Under the pieces are notes generated by a model. That model worked only from the letters and a program-made list of their open reading frames with translations, ran no database searches and had not been told where the DNA came from. The translations under genes were made by a program, and so were the position numbers. A stretch of DNA of 64,000 nucleotides from Chamaea fasciata (Eukaryota; Chordata; Aves; Passeriformes; Sylviidae): assembly GCA_029207755.1 (NCBI GenBank), contig JARCOQ010000002.1:44595744-44659743 (forward strand). The letters are read 5' to 3'. Below, piece by piece: positions 24,951 through 37,500 of the stretch (position 1 is its first letter; the number at the start of each line of letters is the position of its first letter).

Positions 24951-27900
24951 ATGGGGATAAGTCATGTGAGTCAGGCTACTTCTGCATAAGGGTATTTAAC
25001 CACAACATTGTGGGGTTTTATGGTGCTAGGCCTTCTCTGAGGAACTCTTGCATTATTCCACTGCTCTGCAAAGCCAGTTTTTCTTTTTAGATACTCCGTT
25101 GAGTGGAACTGCTGGGAAGTTTGCAGCTGATTCTGATAATAGCTGTTAGGGACTTTTTTGTATCGTTTGTAAACTGCAAAGCATAATAATTTCTGAAAGC
25201 AGTTAAGACTGTGGTAACTGAGAATATGAACATGTTCTTGGATTACTGCTATGCTTCTTCAGTTTGAAGCTGTCTGTCAAAGACTGCAGAGAACATGAAA
25301 ATGTGATCAACCAGAACCATAAACAAAAATCCCTGCCCAACAACCACATGGAAAAAAAGCCAACCGGAGTCTGGATTACCACAACTGTCAACAAGATTTC
25401 CATTCAGAAATCCTCTCTTTGGCTTGTCTTCTAATACTTTGCTAATGGAAAGAATGCTCTTAAAGAAGACAAACTCCTCTATATAGTTGCTTTTGATCAC
25501 ATACCAAATGGAGTTTCAACAGAAGAAAATGAATAAACATCTGGAGGAATTTGCAAACAATTACAGCATGGTTTTTCTGCCTCTCCCTCTTTTTGCCTAT
25601 CTTAAAACAAGTGTACATGGACATGCATAACTTTTTCAAATTTGTTTAATATTTAAATATCATCCATTGACATTTTGCAGTCGTGGAATTTTTCAATCCA
25701 TGTTGCAAATTTTCTACAGAGATTCAAAACTACACAGCCAGATTGTGTTGCTTCATTCTGACCTGTCAAATCGACACTGAGTTTTCTTATAACATCTTTT
25801 GCAGGAGAAGTTGCTGCAGTAGCAATAGTCGCAGGAAGAGGTGACAGGACATGCATCTGGTTTATGAGGGCTCTATTTGGGGTATTTGCAGACAGGATTA
25901 CTAAGTGCTTTCTCAACACATAGCTTTAGAGATACCACTTTAGAGATACTGCAAGGAAAGCTCTTAAATTTTATTCAGTGTACTAAATGATACTGAAGCT
26001 TCAGTTGCTGAGATGCTGGCTTTGAACTTCCAAAGTGACATCTGTGGCCCTGGAACAACAAAAACAGATTCAGATTCACAATTCCAGTGTTTGAATAGTT
26101 CACCTTGATCTGGTGAAGAACAAGAAATAAATCTATAAAGTAAGAAAAGAAACCCGTATGCATAAAACGCATAAAAACCTGTTCCAAAACGGAGAGTGTT
26201 ATTGATTATCTAGTTCAAAGCACAGGTGCTTTTGTTAATGGCATGTTATGACAGCTGGAACATGCTTCTTTTATTTAGTAGGTAAAATGAATCACTGACT
26301 CTCTCATTACCCTGGTCTGTCTATAAATTCAAGGATGTGAAATAGTGTTGCTATGACTGTGCTCTGACTGTGGCCTGATAAATCCTGTGTTGTCTCTCTT
26401 TTGTAGTTGTTTGTACATAGAAAATTGCTGCGAAATCAGTCACCTCCATTTACGTGCAACATAACACTTGTGGTTTTATGTAACAGCTGCTGTTTGAAAA
26501 ATACTGGTATGTGGACAACAAGGTTCATAACCTGCAATGGAAATGTGAGGCTCTCTGGAAGTTTTTATTCACTGACCCAGCAATAAACTAGTGACAGTTT
26601 CTACAATGGATTTTTTCAGTTCTGGAAATGCAGCTTGAAAAATGGGCCAGATTCTGCAATTGCTCTCTGTGAGGAGCATGCAGTTGCATGCTAATAATCC
26701 AGATCAAGGATATGAATCTGATAAATTTTTTCTACAGTAGCTTCAGGAATGATTTTAAATGACTCATCCTAGTACTGACACTGGAAATGGCCTTCTCTGC
26801 ACTGATTTTAAATAATGATCTCCCCTGATGCTCAGTGCCTAGCCTGCCCACAGAAACATCAGTCATTTGGAGACTGCTGCAATTCTCAGTCCACTAAAAT
26901 TGTGATGAAAGACTTCCTTTTCTTCAAGAATCTCTTTGCCAGGAGCAAATAGCTATGGCAGGCAGATAATGGGAAAAGTACCTCCCAAGAGCAAAATGAA
27001 GTTTTATTTAATATTCCCTAAGATAAACACTGTATTAAAATCCTAGTATGAGAAAATTTCTCCAAACAGTTGTTAAGATAGAGATACATAGCAGCCACTT
27101 CTGCCACATCACCCCAAATGCAAAAAACCCCTTGAGGAATACATCACTCTATTTCCTTGTCACCCACAAATGCTGGAAAGGTCATGCATTTCTAATGTTA
27201 GTCTATCTCTCGACACTGGGAATTCATTTTCTCTACTGTAATTGTGGATTTTTTTGGGAGTCGTGAGTTTTGCTGAACTATTGCCAGAATGAACATTGAT
27301 ACCAGGTGACTACTTTGGCAGAATTCAGTATCACACCTACAGATAAAGCGTAAAATTACATGTGTCATGCCCAAGCACCACAAATTACTCTGACCTTCAG
27401 CTCGAATAACATGATAACTCCTGCTTTGAGACTTCAGACAATGCAACTTTGGCAAAAGGCAACCTTTTCATAGCCAAGAACCTCAAACTTCATGTCTTTT
27501 ACTGCACCAAAGGGGTTGACTTCTAAAGAAAATATATTGCCAAACTGAATCTACCTTTGGTCTTTAAAATAAAATGTATAATCCTGGGCAAGCACAGTGA
27601 TAAACAGTCTTTGACTGGTTTGGAAGGAACCACAATGGGCTGCAGTGCTGACCGCTGGAGTCTCAGATATGAAGGTGGTGGAGATTAAAGCACATGAGCC
27701 TTCATGATGAGAGAAGCAGCTGGTCAGGAATGACAGTCATCTCCTCTGAGAATTCTGAGTCTTGCTGAAATGTGTAAAGTGTCCATACTTCATGCTTATT
27801 GCCTGAAGGCTGTTGAGAATTTGAGAAAAGCAGAGGTCATGGCTTGTGGTACTGCACAGGCACGAGGGAGGAGGGTGAGGACTACTGGGACCCTGAAGGC

Positions 27901-30900
27901 CACTACTGCTGTCCGAAAGACACTGACACTTTGTGGGCTGGTGAGAGCTTTCTTGGCATATTCCCAGATTAACCATTCACATTCAGCCAGTTATAAAACA
28001 AATTTGTGACTTGAATTCCATACCTTAGTTTCTCTGTTCACTAGCACATTTTGAAATTTTGAATCCTTCAAATGTATGGCTGATCTAATTAACCTCAAAC
28101 AAAAAGGGTGACTAATTAGCAATTAAAATTTGAATTTGAAAGTGAGAGTGGATTAAGAAGATTGTAATTTTTTCTTGGAGGATCGGGTCAAAAGTACCAT
28201 ACCAGTTCTGCCACTTAGAGTGAGGTGACTGGTCCCAAAGGACTACACTTGTAAACAGTCTCTTAAAACATGACTGCAATGCTTCCTCAAAAACTTTTGC
28301 ATGAGGAAGTTCTTAAGGGTGTAGAGAACAATGTCTTTTTTCATACAGAAATGCAGGAGTTTGAACTGAGGAATGGATTAGACTGCAGAGAACTGTCAGC
28401 AGGGATCAGATGAAAATTTACATGTTATTAAGATCAAAAGAGTAATTTCCTAAAGTTTTTATTTTAATCCATTTTCAGGCAAAGACAATAAGGTTATTCA
28501 GGACTTTCTGTTTCAACTAGTTTAGTGGGATAATAGCCTTGCATCTGGATTTATTTTAAAATTTATGGACTAAATAGTAATTATTAATTGTAGACATAAT
28601 AGTTATTATGTCACCTTCTATCTTAATATCAGTTTTATTTTAATTTTTTAAGCTTTTTTGCATTTGTTGACAAAAAAATGGGTAAGAAAAGTACTGGCAA
28701 TTCTAAAATAAGTGACTGCTTAGCATATCATTGCTAATATGGAACTGGCCTATTAATGACGTTCATCTTTAAGGACAAAGATAATCATCTTTTTAGCTTG
28801 CAAATTCCTTATTAGCGTGCAGATAGTGTTACTATAAATTCAAGCTGCATATCATAAGCCACACATTTTTAGCTGTTAGAATTCATTCTCTGAATATTTA
28901 GTAAGATGATGAAGGGATGAGTGGCGACTCCCCAGCTGGACACAATTCCAGCTTAAGCAAGATGATAAACTTCAAATTTGAAGATGGAACTTATGGATTC
29001 TGGCCAGAACAAAATAGCATTTCTCCAGTGGAATTCCAATTCAAATTCTATTCTGGAAAGAAATTATTCTAACAAGGTTCCTCATCCTTCTAGGGGCTCC
29101 TGGGAAAGAAAAAAATAATGGAGAAGCCAAGTGTGTGGTCTTTTGAAATTTCAGAGTAATTTGTAAAAAAAGACAGCATGGGCAGCTTTTAGGAAAAGAA
29201 ACAGAAAAAATTGCTGCAAGTTGACAAGAAATATTTGCTGCCCCTAAGCTCTTATAACAGCACCCATGACCCTGCAACTAGAATTATTTTTCCAAGCAAT
29301 ATGTCTAAAAATAATGGCCCTTATACCCTTGTGCAGAGTTTTGAAGTGGTACTTAATTTCACATATTTTTAAGGAAAAAAATAAACATAAGAATAATTAA
29401 TTAATTCTGTTGGGATACATCAGTCTTGATGTTTACATTTTGAGATCTTTTTAGACTCTTACATTGTCTTTACCCTTGAAAGAACTGAACGACTTACCTT
29501 TTGTTTTTTCACTTAGCTCATATAATGGCATTCATGTCTTGGGGAGGGCTTTTGATATATAGGTCCTCACATGCAGCAATTCTAACTTAAGGCTAAGCAA
29601 TTTCAGCCTGTGAGGCCACACTGTATTTTCCTGAAGGTATGACAATTACATGGGGTCCAGCAGGAGTGTGTGTGATTGCAGTCCATACAAATCTATGGAA
29701 GTGCAAAAATCTTCAAAACACCCGGTGTGTTTTGTGTGTCAGTATCTCTTTTAAAGTCCTTGTATTAAACATTCTGAGGAACAACCATATCTCAGTGTAG
29801 ACTCAGGTCAAGTTTCATGCCAGATCCAGGCACCTCGTGTTAGTCACACAACTGTCCTGCAACCTTTCCCAGCCCGTGGAGTCAGAGGTGTTTTTATGCA
29901 TCCAGAAAAGGATGCCTTTCTCTCTCTGCTGACTCCATGGGCAGCCTGGTGTACTTACACTCCTAATTCATGCACCTTACTTTGTTCTCTATAGCTAAGT
30001 GGGGTTGAATTCTGGCCCCAGCACATACTTCCAATTTGTCTCCAATTGTAGACTTTTACCTTCTTTTGATACTGACTGTCTTACATACTGAGCCTCTCAG
30101 GCATGTGAGCCTGACAGAAGAACAAAGCAGGAGCCTAAGGAGCATTTAGTTCAAAGGAAGTCAGAGGGCTTGCTAAACATTGCTGGAAGTAGGATGCAGT
30201 GTTTTAATTCCATGAATTACTGGTAATTTGAAAAATTTTCCCCACAGAGATCAGTGGGAAGACTCTGAGATAGCTTTTAGCCACATGAAAGGACCCGCTT
30301 TTCAGACGGGTTACTTTGGGAAGGAAATTCAGAATAATCAACAATTTGCATTGTTAAATTAAAATTGATGGCCTTCTTTTACAGTTTTGCTTTTGAAAGA
30401 CCTCTAAATTAACATGGTTGATAGCATGCTTTCTTCTTGTGCACTACACTTCTGTACCTGGAGCTGCAGGATATGCCAGTGAAGGAATGCAGGAAATAGA
30501 ATTGTTACAGGTGAATTGTTTTAACATGAAGGTAAACACCACATCGTCCTTTTAAAGGACTGTTATTTTATCCCTTGGCTGCCATTATTTACTGTGGGTC
30601 CAATTTTTCTCATTCAAGATGAAAACTTAGCAAGATCAGCTTGCTTCTATACAACCAATTAGAACACTTTAAAACAGCTTCCCAGAGAAGCTCTTATGCA
30701 GTGATTGCCACAGAACATCTTTCCTAAGGTCACAGGAAATTGAAAACCACTACTACAGCACTCCATTTTGGAACAGAGTTTGGTTATTGAAGCTGGGTTG
30801 GGTTATTCTTGGTCTAGAAGGACCTCAGCAAGATGCAGAACTGTCAGTCACCATGGTTGTGACTTGTGTGAAGGGCACAGTGTCTTCACATCCAAAGGCC

Positions 30901-33069
30901 TCTTGGGAAAAATACACTTTTCTAGTTCTCTGGAGAGAGATGAGCTGCACACTGCATGCTCTAGATGGAAGTATGAAGCAGTCCATGATGCAATATTTTG
31001 GCAAAAGTTTCCAAGTATACAAGAAACCCATGAGAAAAATCAGGCATCGCTTTCATTTATGGAAATGCTTTTGTTTCATGGAAGCCCTGGAGAAAGCCGA
31101 AGTGTGCTGTATGACAATCTCCATTCACTTGCAAAATCTACATGTCCTCCACAAGACTGAGGCATGAATAAATCTAGAGAACTGTTCTTGGAAACCATCA
31201 CCTATAGTAGTAATGTTTTAAGACTTGTGGGGACACATTCAATTAAGGCTTCATATAGTTTCCATACCAAGGAAATCCCCACAAAACTGAATAAATAATA
31301 GTGGGGAAAATGTTTCCAGCCTATATTAACTTATAGAATGGCTCCTTTACACTCCTTTAGAGATGTAAAGGGACTTAAAAAAATTTTAAATGAACTGTTA
31401 ATGGAGGACATAGAGGACATTAGCACAGATGAAAATCAGCTTCATGAATATTGGGGAGTTACACTATTGACTGGATTACTTGGCTTCAGAAATTCAAAGA
31501 AAGGTTATGAATCCAATTCCAACTTTGAAACGTATTTACCCTTTTCTGCTTTACTTTTTATTTCATCCTTTCTTCTCAGCCATGACTTGAGATTTTCTGT
31601 TCTGTGGCTCAGCTTCAGATGAAGGAAAGGGAGAATGAATGGTTTTATGGCAGGCAATGCCCCAGTGTAGTAGTTGGATACCTGCCAAGACCTGTGATGT
31701 GGGTTCAGGCTGTGAATTCCAATCCACTCATTGCCTGAAAGAACACTTGAACTTCTTGACCAAGAGGTCAATACCCCATTTTTTTTGGGACCAAATTCGG
31801 TGCTATCTTAATGAATCGAAACAGTCTAATAAATCAGTCTCTTCTGGAGGCTTATGAAGGATTTCTTTTCTCAATCTGAAATATCAGGGATTTAGGTATC
31901 TTGTTTCCACCCATCTCATCAGGAGAAGGACTTCTGAACTTGTTTGAGGATTTAGGTTCTCTGAGAGATGCAATGATATTATAGCTCAGTCTAGACAAAG
32001 TTCCTATGACTGAAGAAGTACACAAGGCAGGACTGAGGTGAGAAGTCAAGGGGCACTGGGGGTAGGGATTTGAGGCAGGAGTGCAACGCAGTCAGGGAGT
32101 TTCTTAAGAAAGGCCTCAGCAGTTAGTGAAAACTAATTTGGGAAGTGCCAGAGCACTTAGGCTGAGTTTAAATATTGAAGATTGGACTTTCTACAGTAAT
32201 CCTGCAAATCTCTCCTCCAGATTTGTGTGGAGTGTACAAATTGTCTCTTTTCTGGAAACAGGATTCTCCCTCATCCCTAAAGCTTAGTTAAGATTCTGGA
32301 CACAAGACTCTGGATGCAACACATACCTCCACTAGGTCCTTCAGGCTATCTAGGAATTTATTATTCAGTTACAAAGGGATTAATAGGATCTCTGAGGCTT
32401 AGGACTTGATATCTGAGTTCAGTGAAGTTGCCCATTTCTAAGCATCAGAGGAAACTTCCAGTAGGCAAGCTCTGAGTCCTGAGGGAGGAAAAAAAATCTT
32501 GAAAACTCAGGTGACGACAGCCTGAAAAGCCTCTGGGGAAAGAAAGAAAGAATTTTGCCATTCAGCAAGCATAGAAACCAATTTCTGTGGTTGTCAGAAA
32601 AAACTGGAAAATTCACAGAGCTACAAGAGCACAGTTAGGGAATATATGCAGGGCTCATGTATAGAGCAAAACAAATAGATGTAATGGCATAAAAAGATTA
32701 TGACTTGTGTTACACAGCCTTTGAATACTTAACTCTATGAACTGCCAAAATATAGGGGGAGGCAGGAATAGGTGCCAGTGTCAGAGTTTGGGAACTCTAT
32801 TACTCATTTGCCAATGAGAAAGAGAAAGGCATCCATGAATGAAGCAGAAGGAAGGAGTTTCTACTTACACTCAGGTGTAATGTCTTTTTCATCCTGGGAT
32901 GAATAGCAACATATTCCTGGTCTCTGTACCCTTTAAATGTGTGCTTGGGTTGGGTTTTAATATTACATTTCTAAGTTAAGGGTCAATGATATTGAAAGAC
33001 CAGTAGTGCTGGCATACTGGAATAAGCGATTATTGCTAATACCAAAAATGTGGAATAATTTGCCTTTTA
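24951..33069. other. Unique AT-rich noncoding sequence
   Basis: No gene is recognised. Two areas, about 28060-28160 and 28490-28870, are dense in TAATTA, ATTAAT and TGCAAAT-like words, as in vertebrate conserved noncoding elements (see findings). At 26644-26680 GGGCCAGATTCTGCAATTGC resembles an ancient amniote repeat. Two overlapping frames of about 130 codons at 30768-31167 have no domain signature and are within chance length. Confidence 0.55.
26644..26680. mobile_element. Possible ancient amniote repeat relic
   Basis: GGGCCAGATTCTGCAATTGC followed by TCTCTGTGAGGAG matches the start of a repeat I recall from turtle and crocodilian genomes. Only about 37 bases are recognisable, so the call is weak. 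Confidence 0.3.
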
Positions 33070-33840
33070 ACTACCATGCCAGCAGTACCTCATTGGAACT
33101 GAGATTCCTCTGCAGCCTGTGATGCAGCCCATGGTGAAGAAACTGTGCCCCTGTGACCCATCGAGATCCACAGGGATGCAGAGATCCAGCTGCAGTCCAT
33201 GGAACTGCCTGTGCTGGAGCAGGTGGATGCCTGGGGGAGGCTATGTTCCCATGGGAGACCTGTGGAGAGAGGAGTCCTTGCTTCCCGACTGCAACAGCCT
33301 GTCCTTGAAGAACTTCACCCTGTGGAAGAGTGACCCAGGCTGCACCACTTTGCAGAGGACTGTTGCTCGTGAGATGCAGCTGCACTAGAGAAGTTTGTGG
33401 AGAACTGTTTCCTGTGCGAGGGTCCCCATGGTGCAGCAGGGGAACAACTCCTCTTCCTGAGCAGCAGGAGAAACCTCAGGTAATAAACTCACCATAACCC
33501 CCATTCCCTGCCTCCTTGCCCTGCAGCAATACAAGGAAGAGCTTGGAAGGAGGGAGGGTTAAGGGGACAGTGTTTTTAAGGGTCTTATTTTACTTCTCAT
33601 TATCCTGATCTCATTTTTTTAGTAATAAATTTACTTCATATTTGCTTCATACTTCATAAATTTACTTCATACAAGTCAAGCTTGTTTGCCCTTGATGGCA
33701 TTTGATGAGTGACCTCTCCAGCTCCTTATCTCAACTCATGAACCCTTTGCTAAGTTTTTTCTTCTCTGTCCAGCTACAGAGGGGAGTGAGTAAGTGGCTT
33801 TGGTGGGCGCCTGGCATCTGGTCTGGGTCAACCCACTACA
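33070..33840 (+). mobile_element. Songbird-type endogenous retrovirus LTR (ERVL-like)
   Basis: The stretch matches, from memory, a GC-richer LTR family widespread in birds. Recognisable parts are the GCAGCCCATGG and GGAGCAGGTGGATGCC words, GAGAAGTTTGTGGAGAACTG, CACCATAACCCCCATTCCCTG, an AATAAA polyadenylation signal at 33624-33629, and a terminal TGGTGGGCGCCTGGCATCTG segment ending in ACCCACTACA at 33840. The 3' boundary is well supported. The 5' boundary is approximate and I found no clear target-site duplication. No gag, pol or env remnant adjoins it, so it is probably solo or truncated. The frames on both strands (33071-33388) are by-products of the repeat. Confidence 0.75.
33625..33671. 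repeat. Duplicated segment inside the LTR, 31-bp period
   Basis: The 16-mer ATAAATTTACTTCATA occurs at 33625-33640 and identically at 33656-33671. It spans the region just after the LTR's polyadenylation signal. I do not recall this duplication in the family, so it may be specific to this copy. Confidence 0.85.
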
Positions 33841-34060
33841 GAGCTGCTGCTGCTTTCACTTTTCTACATTCCCTAAAAAATCACAATTAATTTTTGGCAT
33901 AATATCAGTTAATCATTTTATGACAATTTGACTTCTCGATCTAGTAGGCATCCCATGTGGAGCTTGCCCATGCAGATTGTAAACTATTAACACACAAATA
34001 ATTTCTAGAATCAAGATGTGGAACCAGCACTGAAACCTTGTCATTGGCTGTTTAACTTCT
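33841..34060. other. Short unique spacer
   Basis: This is unique sequence between the LTR and the homopurine repeat. Nothing recognisable is present. Confidence 0.6.
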
Positions 34061-34527
34061 GAAGGAGAAGAAGAAGAAGAAGAAGAAGAAGAAGAAGAAG
34101 AAGAAGAAGAAGAAGAAGAAAGAAGAAGAAGAAGAAGAAGAAGAAGAAGAAGAAGAAGAAGAAGAAGAAGAAAAAGAAGAAGAAGAATAAGAAAAAGAAA
34201 AAGAAAAAGAAGAAAAAAGAAAAAGAAGAAAAAGAAGAAAAAGAAAAAGAAGAAAAAGAAGAAAAAGAAGAAAAAGAAAAAGGAGAAGAAAGAAGAAAAA
34301 GAAAAAGAAGAAGAAGAAGAAAAAGAAGAAAAAGAAAAAGAAAAAGGAGAAGAAAGAAGAAAAAGAAAAAGAAGTAGAAGAAGAAAAAAAAGAAAAAGAA
34401 AAAGAAAAAGAAAAAGAAAAAGAAAAAGAAAAAGAAAAAGAAAAAGAAAAAGAAAAAGAAAAAGAAAAAGAAAAAGAAAAAGAAAAAGAAAAAGAAAAAG
34501 AAAAAGAAAAAGAAAAAGAAAAAGAAA

Positions 34528-34559
<32 letters not shown>

Positions 34560-34563
34560 GAGG
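34061..34563. repeat. Homopurine GAA / GAAAAA microsatellite, about 500 bp
   Basis: About 500 bases on the plus strand are purine except for single T residues at 34188 and 34375. The tract is layered. Nearly pure GAA triplets run to about 34170 (one extra A near 34120). A mixture of GAA and GAAAAA runs to about 34390. Then a nearly perfect GAAAAA hexamer array of roughly 27 copies runs to about 34550 and ends in an A run. Inside the mixed part, an AGGAGAAGAAAGAAG block at 34281 recurs 64 bases later at 34345. Homopurine-homopyrimidine DNA of this length can form intramolecular triplexes. Assembly length may be unreliable. Confidence 0.97.
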
Positions 34564-37500
34564 TGCTGGAGAGACCGCTTAGGAGCTAAGGCTGTAACTA
34601 CAACTTGGGAAGTAGCACTTATCCTTTCTGTGCCTGTGGTGCTGCTAACAGGTCTGAAGGGATTGACCCACCTGCTCACTCCTCTACAAATACATGTAAA
34701 TGCTGGTATCAGTTATGGAACATATACATCTTCCACTCTGGGGTGAAGTCCTTTGTGGACTTCTACTCACTTAGTAGCAAATAATATTAATACATTAAGT
34801 AAGGAGATGCCAGAGGAGCCTCTTCCTACAAAAAGGCTTGGAAGGGTGTTTGTTCTTTACTAAAGAACGTCAGTCTGAATCTTCACAGGAAGGCCTGGAA
34901 GTTCATCCAGGCTTTCATCTAAGCCCTAAGAGAGGCCAGTGGGCAAAAGAGACCCTCTTCTCAGAAAAAGGAAAATAAGTCTTCTAAACTTCATTTATTA
35001 TCTTGGGTTGAATGAGCCAGGATTTGTTTGGTTTTAGTGGTGTTTTTTAGTGTCTTTGTTGTTGTTTTGGTACGTTTATTTTTTTCTTCAATTAGAAAAA
35101 ATTAAGTATTATAGCTTATTTTGGGTGAATCTAAGGGGGTTTTCCCTCTCTCTAGCAGCCAAACTGACAATCTCTCCCAACCAGTTATTTAGCCAGAACA
35201 CTCCTACAATCATGATTTATTCATAACAAACATTTGAAGTAGTTTAAAAACAGAGAACAGAAGATTAAAGAGAAAGCCATCCTTACTGTAGTTGATGAAA
35301 CCAAGGTAGCTAACTCCCAGCTAAAGCCTGACACAGATCTACAAGTCGATGAAGACCTAGGAAGCTTGTAAGACTTTACCTGACACACTGAAAGTGGTCA
35401 GTGCTGAAGGATGCTCAGAGTGCAGGTCCTTCAGGGAGCTACAGCTGCAAAAATCCTCCAGGAAAATGAAAGAAGTGAATTAGTTATATTTATAAAAAAG
35501 AAAGAAGGAACCCAACCATCACCACCAAGAATATATTTTGTTATAAAAGAACTGCCATCATCCAGACCCTGTCCATCATCCTTATAAAACATGCAATGCT
35601 GATGCATTTTTCACTTCACTTCTCAGTCTCAGAGAGCCAATATGAAATAAAAAAATCCTGATGGTTTGTTTGATTCAAGGAAAGTCTTTGTACTGAATTA
35701 AAAATGCAGTAAAGGCTAATTGGAGTTGATGTATCTCCCACTAGATTAATTTTGAATCAAGTACTATATTATATTGACATTTTGTTAGTGATCAAGATGT
35801 TCTCCAAACTGAAAGTGTTTCCAAGGGAATAATTACAGCTTGGAGGAAAGAACAAAAGATTGAAGGTGTAAAGGATTAAAACTATATAAAAATATAAGAG
35901 TAATTTTCTTTTGCTTTATAGAATCTAGAGAGGAACAAGCAGAAGACTTAGTTACTTACTTATAAGTCAAAGAATTACTTAGACTTGTCTAAGTAATAGA
36001 GGACCTTTGAAAATATTTTGAAGGATCCTGTGATCATTAGATATGTCTGGCAGAAAATTCAGTTCAAGGAAGTTGTATAATTTGGAATGTCTCATGCCTT
36101 ATATTAGAGAAAGGTGTACATTTCTTAATATTTTCATAAATGAGAAAAAGGTCCAGGGCAGCACAAAATCAATGTGATCAGCACAGGCTCTCACTGTGTT
36201 CCCAGTCTTGTTCTGTCTTCACTACTTTCAATGCTGCTTTGTCAGGAGAAATCTTTGAATTTGAAGACAAAGTTTCTCCTAGCCCTGAGAGATTGTAATC
36301 AAATCAGTGTTTATGGTATTGGTTTTTTTCATTGTTTTGAACAATGAACTGTTCTTTATGAGCCCACTTTTCTTGGCATGGACCTGAACTGTTAACTGTT
36401 GATGGCTGAGATGCTTCATGGGAGCTGTGCTACTTCTGCCAGGTACCCCCAAAGGGACCGTGGTAGCCTTCTTTTCTCTCTAAACACAGTAGCTGCCTCC
36501 TTCCTCTCATGTGTCCACTTGCATTCACAAATTTGTTTTTTTCAAGCTCAGACCAGGGAAGTTGGTATACACAAAACAATAGAATGACTTATTTTAAGCA
36601 GTGTCACTGTGTGCCTGTCCTTTCCAAGATTTTGATTTCCTGTGTGAAAATTTCAGATTTTATGACATGTGAGTATAAATGTCAGTCTTCTTCCTACACA
36701 CAGACAAAGCCAGACCTCACATCAGAAAGTGAGCTTATTTAATCTTGTTTGTTTTGGGCTGGAGGGGGGCACAGAAATGTGCCAGCTGCTTGTCAGAGAG
36801 CTGGAGGGAGGAGACCTGTGTGTGTCAAAGAGAAGTAACCCCTGGCAAAGCCTGGAGGAAAACGGCAAGGACTGTGAAAATGGCCCTTTATCAAAAAGGG
36901 TGACAGGAATCTGAGGGCACCTGGTTGACACCTGGAAGCCAGAGGTACATGGCTTCTACTGTGTCTTTATGGCAAAATACAGTTAAACTGCAGTGGGACT
37001 TAGGCCTTTTCTGGGCATCCAGGAAAGCCCCCAGATTTAGAACTCGCATTGTTTTTTTTTAAAAGAAAAAGAAAGAAAATAAAAAAAGCTAGCCTCAGAT
37101 TCCCAGTCAGATTACTCTGCTGCTAACAAGCAGCAAAACCACAGCAATGGACACACCAGGTTTCTCTAACCCTTTGCTGTTGGTATGGAAACTATTTGCT
37201 CTTGGGAACATATTGTCTCTTGTTTTTGCCAGTGGATACCTCAATGGTACATTTAACCTGATGAAATTTTGACTACCTTCTCTTTGGGTAATTCCACAAT
37301 ATACTCATGGGCAGTTGGCAATGCATTTATTTGCAGTGTGTGAGGGATGCCTATGCTGGATCACAAACTCATGCTGCAACATAGTAGTTGGCCAACAATG
37401 GTGGAAATTTTGGCTACCATGGAACTGGGACATGTTTCCAACCCAACACAGCCAAAAAAGAAAGGGTACCTATCCTACCACTAATTTTCAGAGTCTTTCA

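Noticed and set aside
25653..26187. Consecutive minus-strand frames (25975-26187, 25653-25919) with a TTGTTGTTCCAG acceptor-like site, considered as a decayed retrocopy
   Set aside because: Joining them needs frame changes, no parent protein was recognised, and no poly-A tail or duplication was seen.
30768..31167. Two overlapping plus-strand frames of 130 and 126 codons
   Set aside because: Neither resembles a known family, and two registers open at once suggests a locally stop-poor stretch. It could still be a decayed processed pseudogene, but I cannot name a parent.
33071..33388. Frames of 104 and 89 codons on opposite strands
   Set aside because: Both lie inside the LTR at 33070-33840 and arise from its GC-rich repeated words.
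34041..34679. A 212-codon minus-strand open frame, mostly phenylalanine and leucine
   Set aside because: It is the translation of the TTC/TTTTTC side of the microsatellite. Stop codons are absent because of the repeat, not selection.
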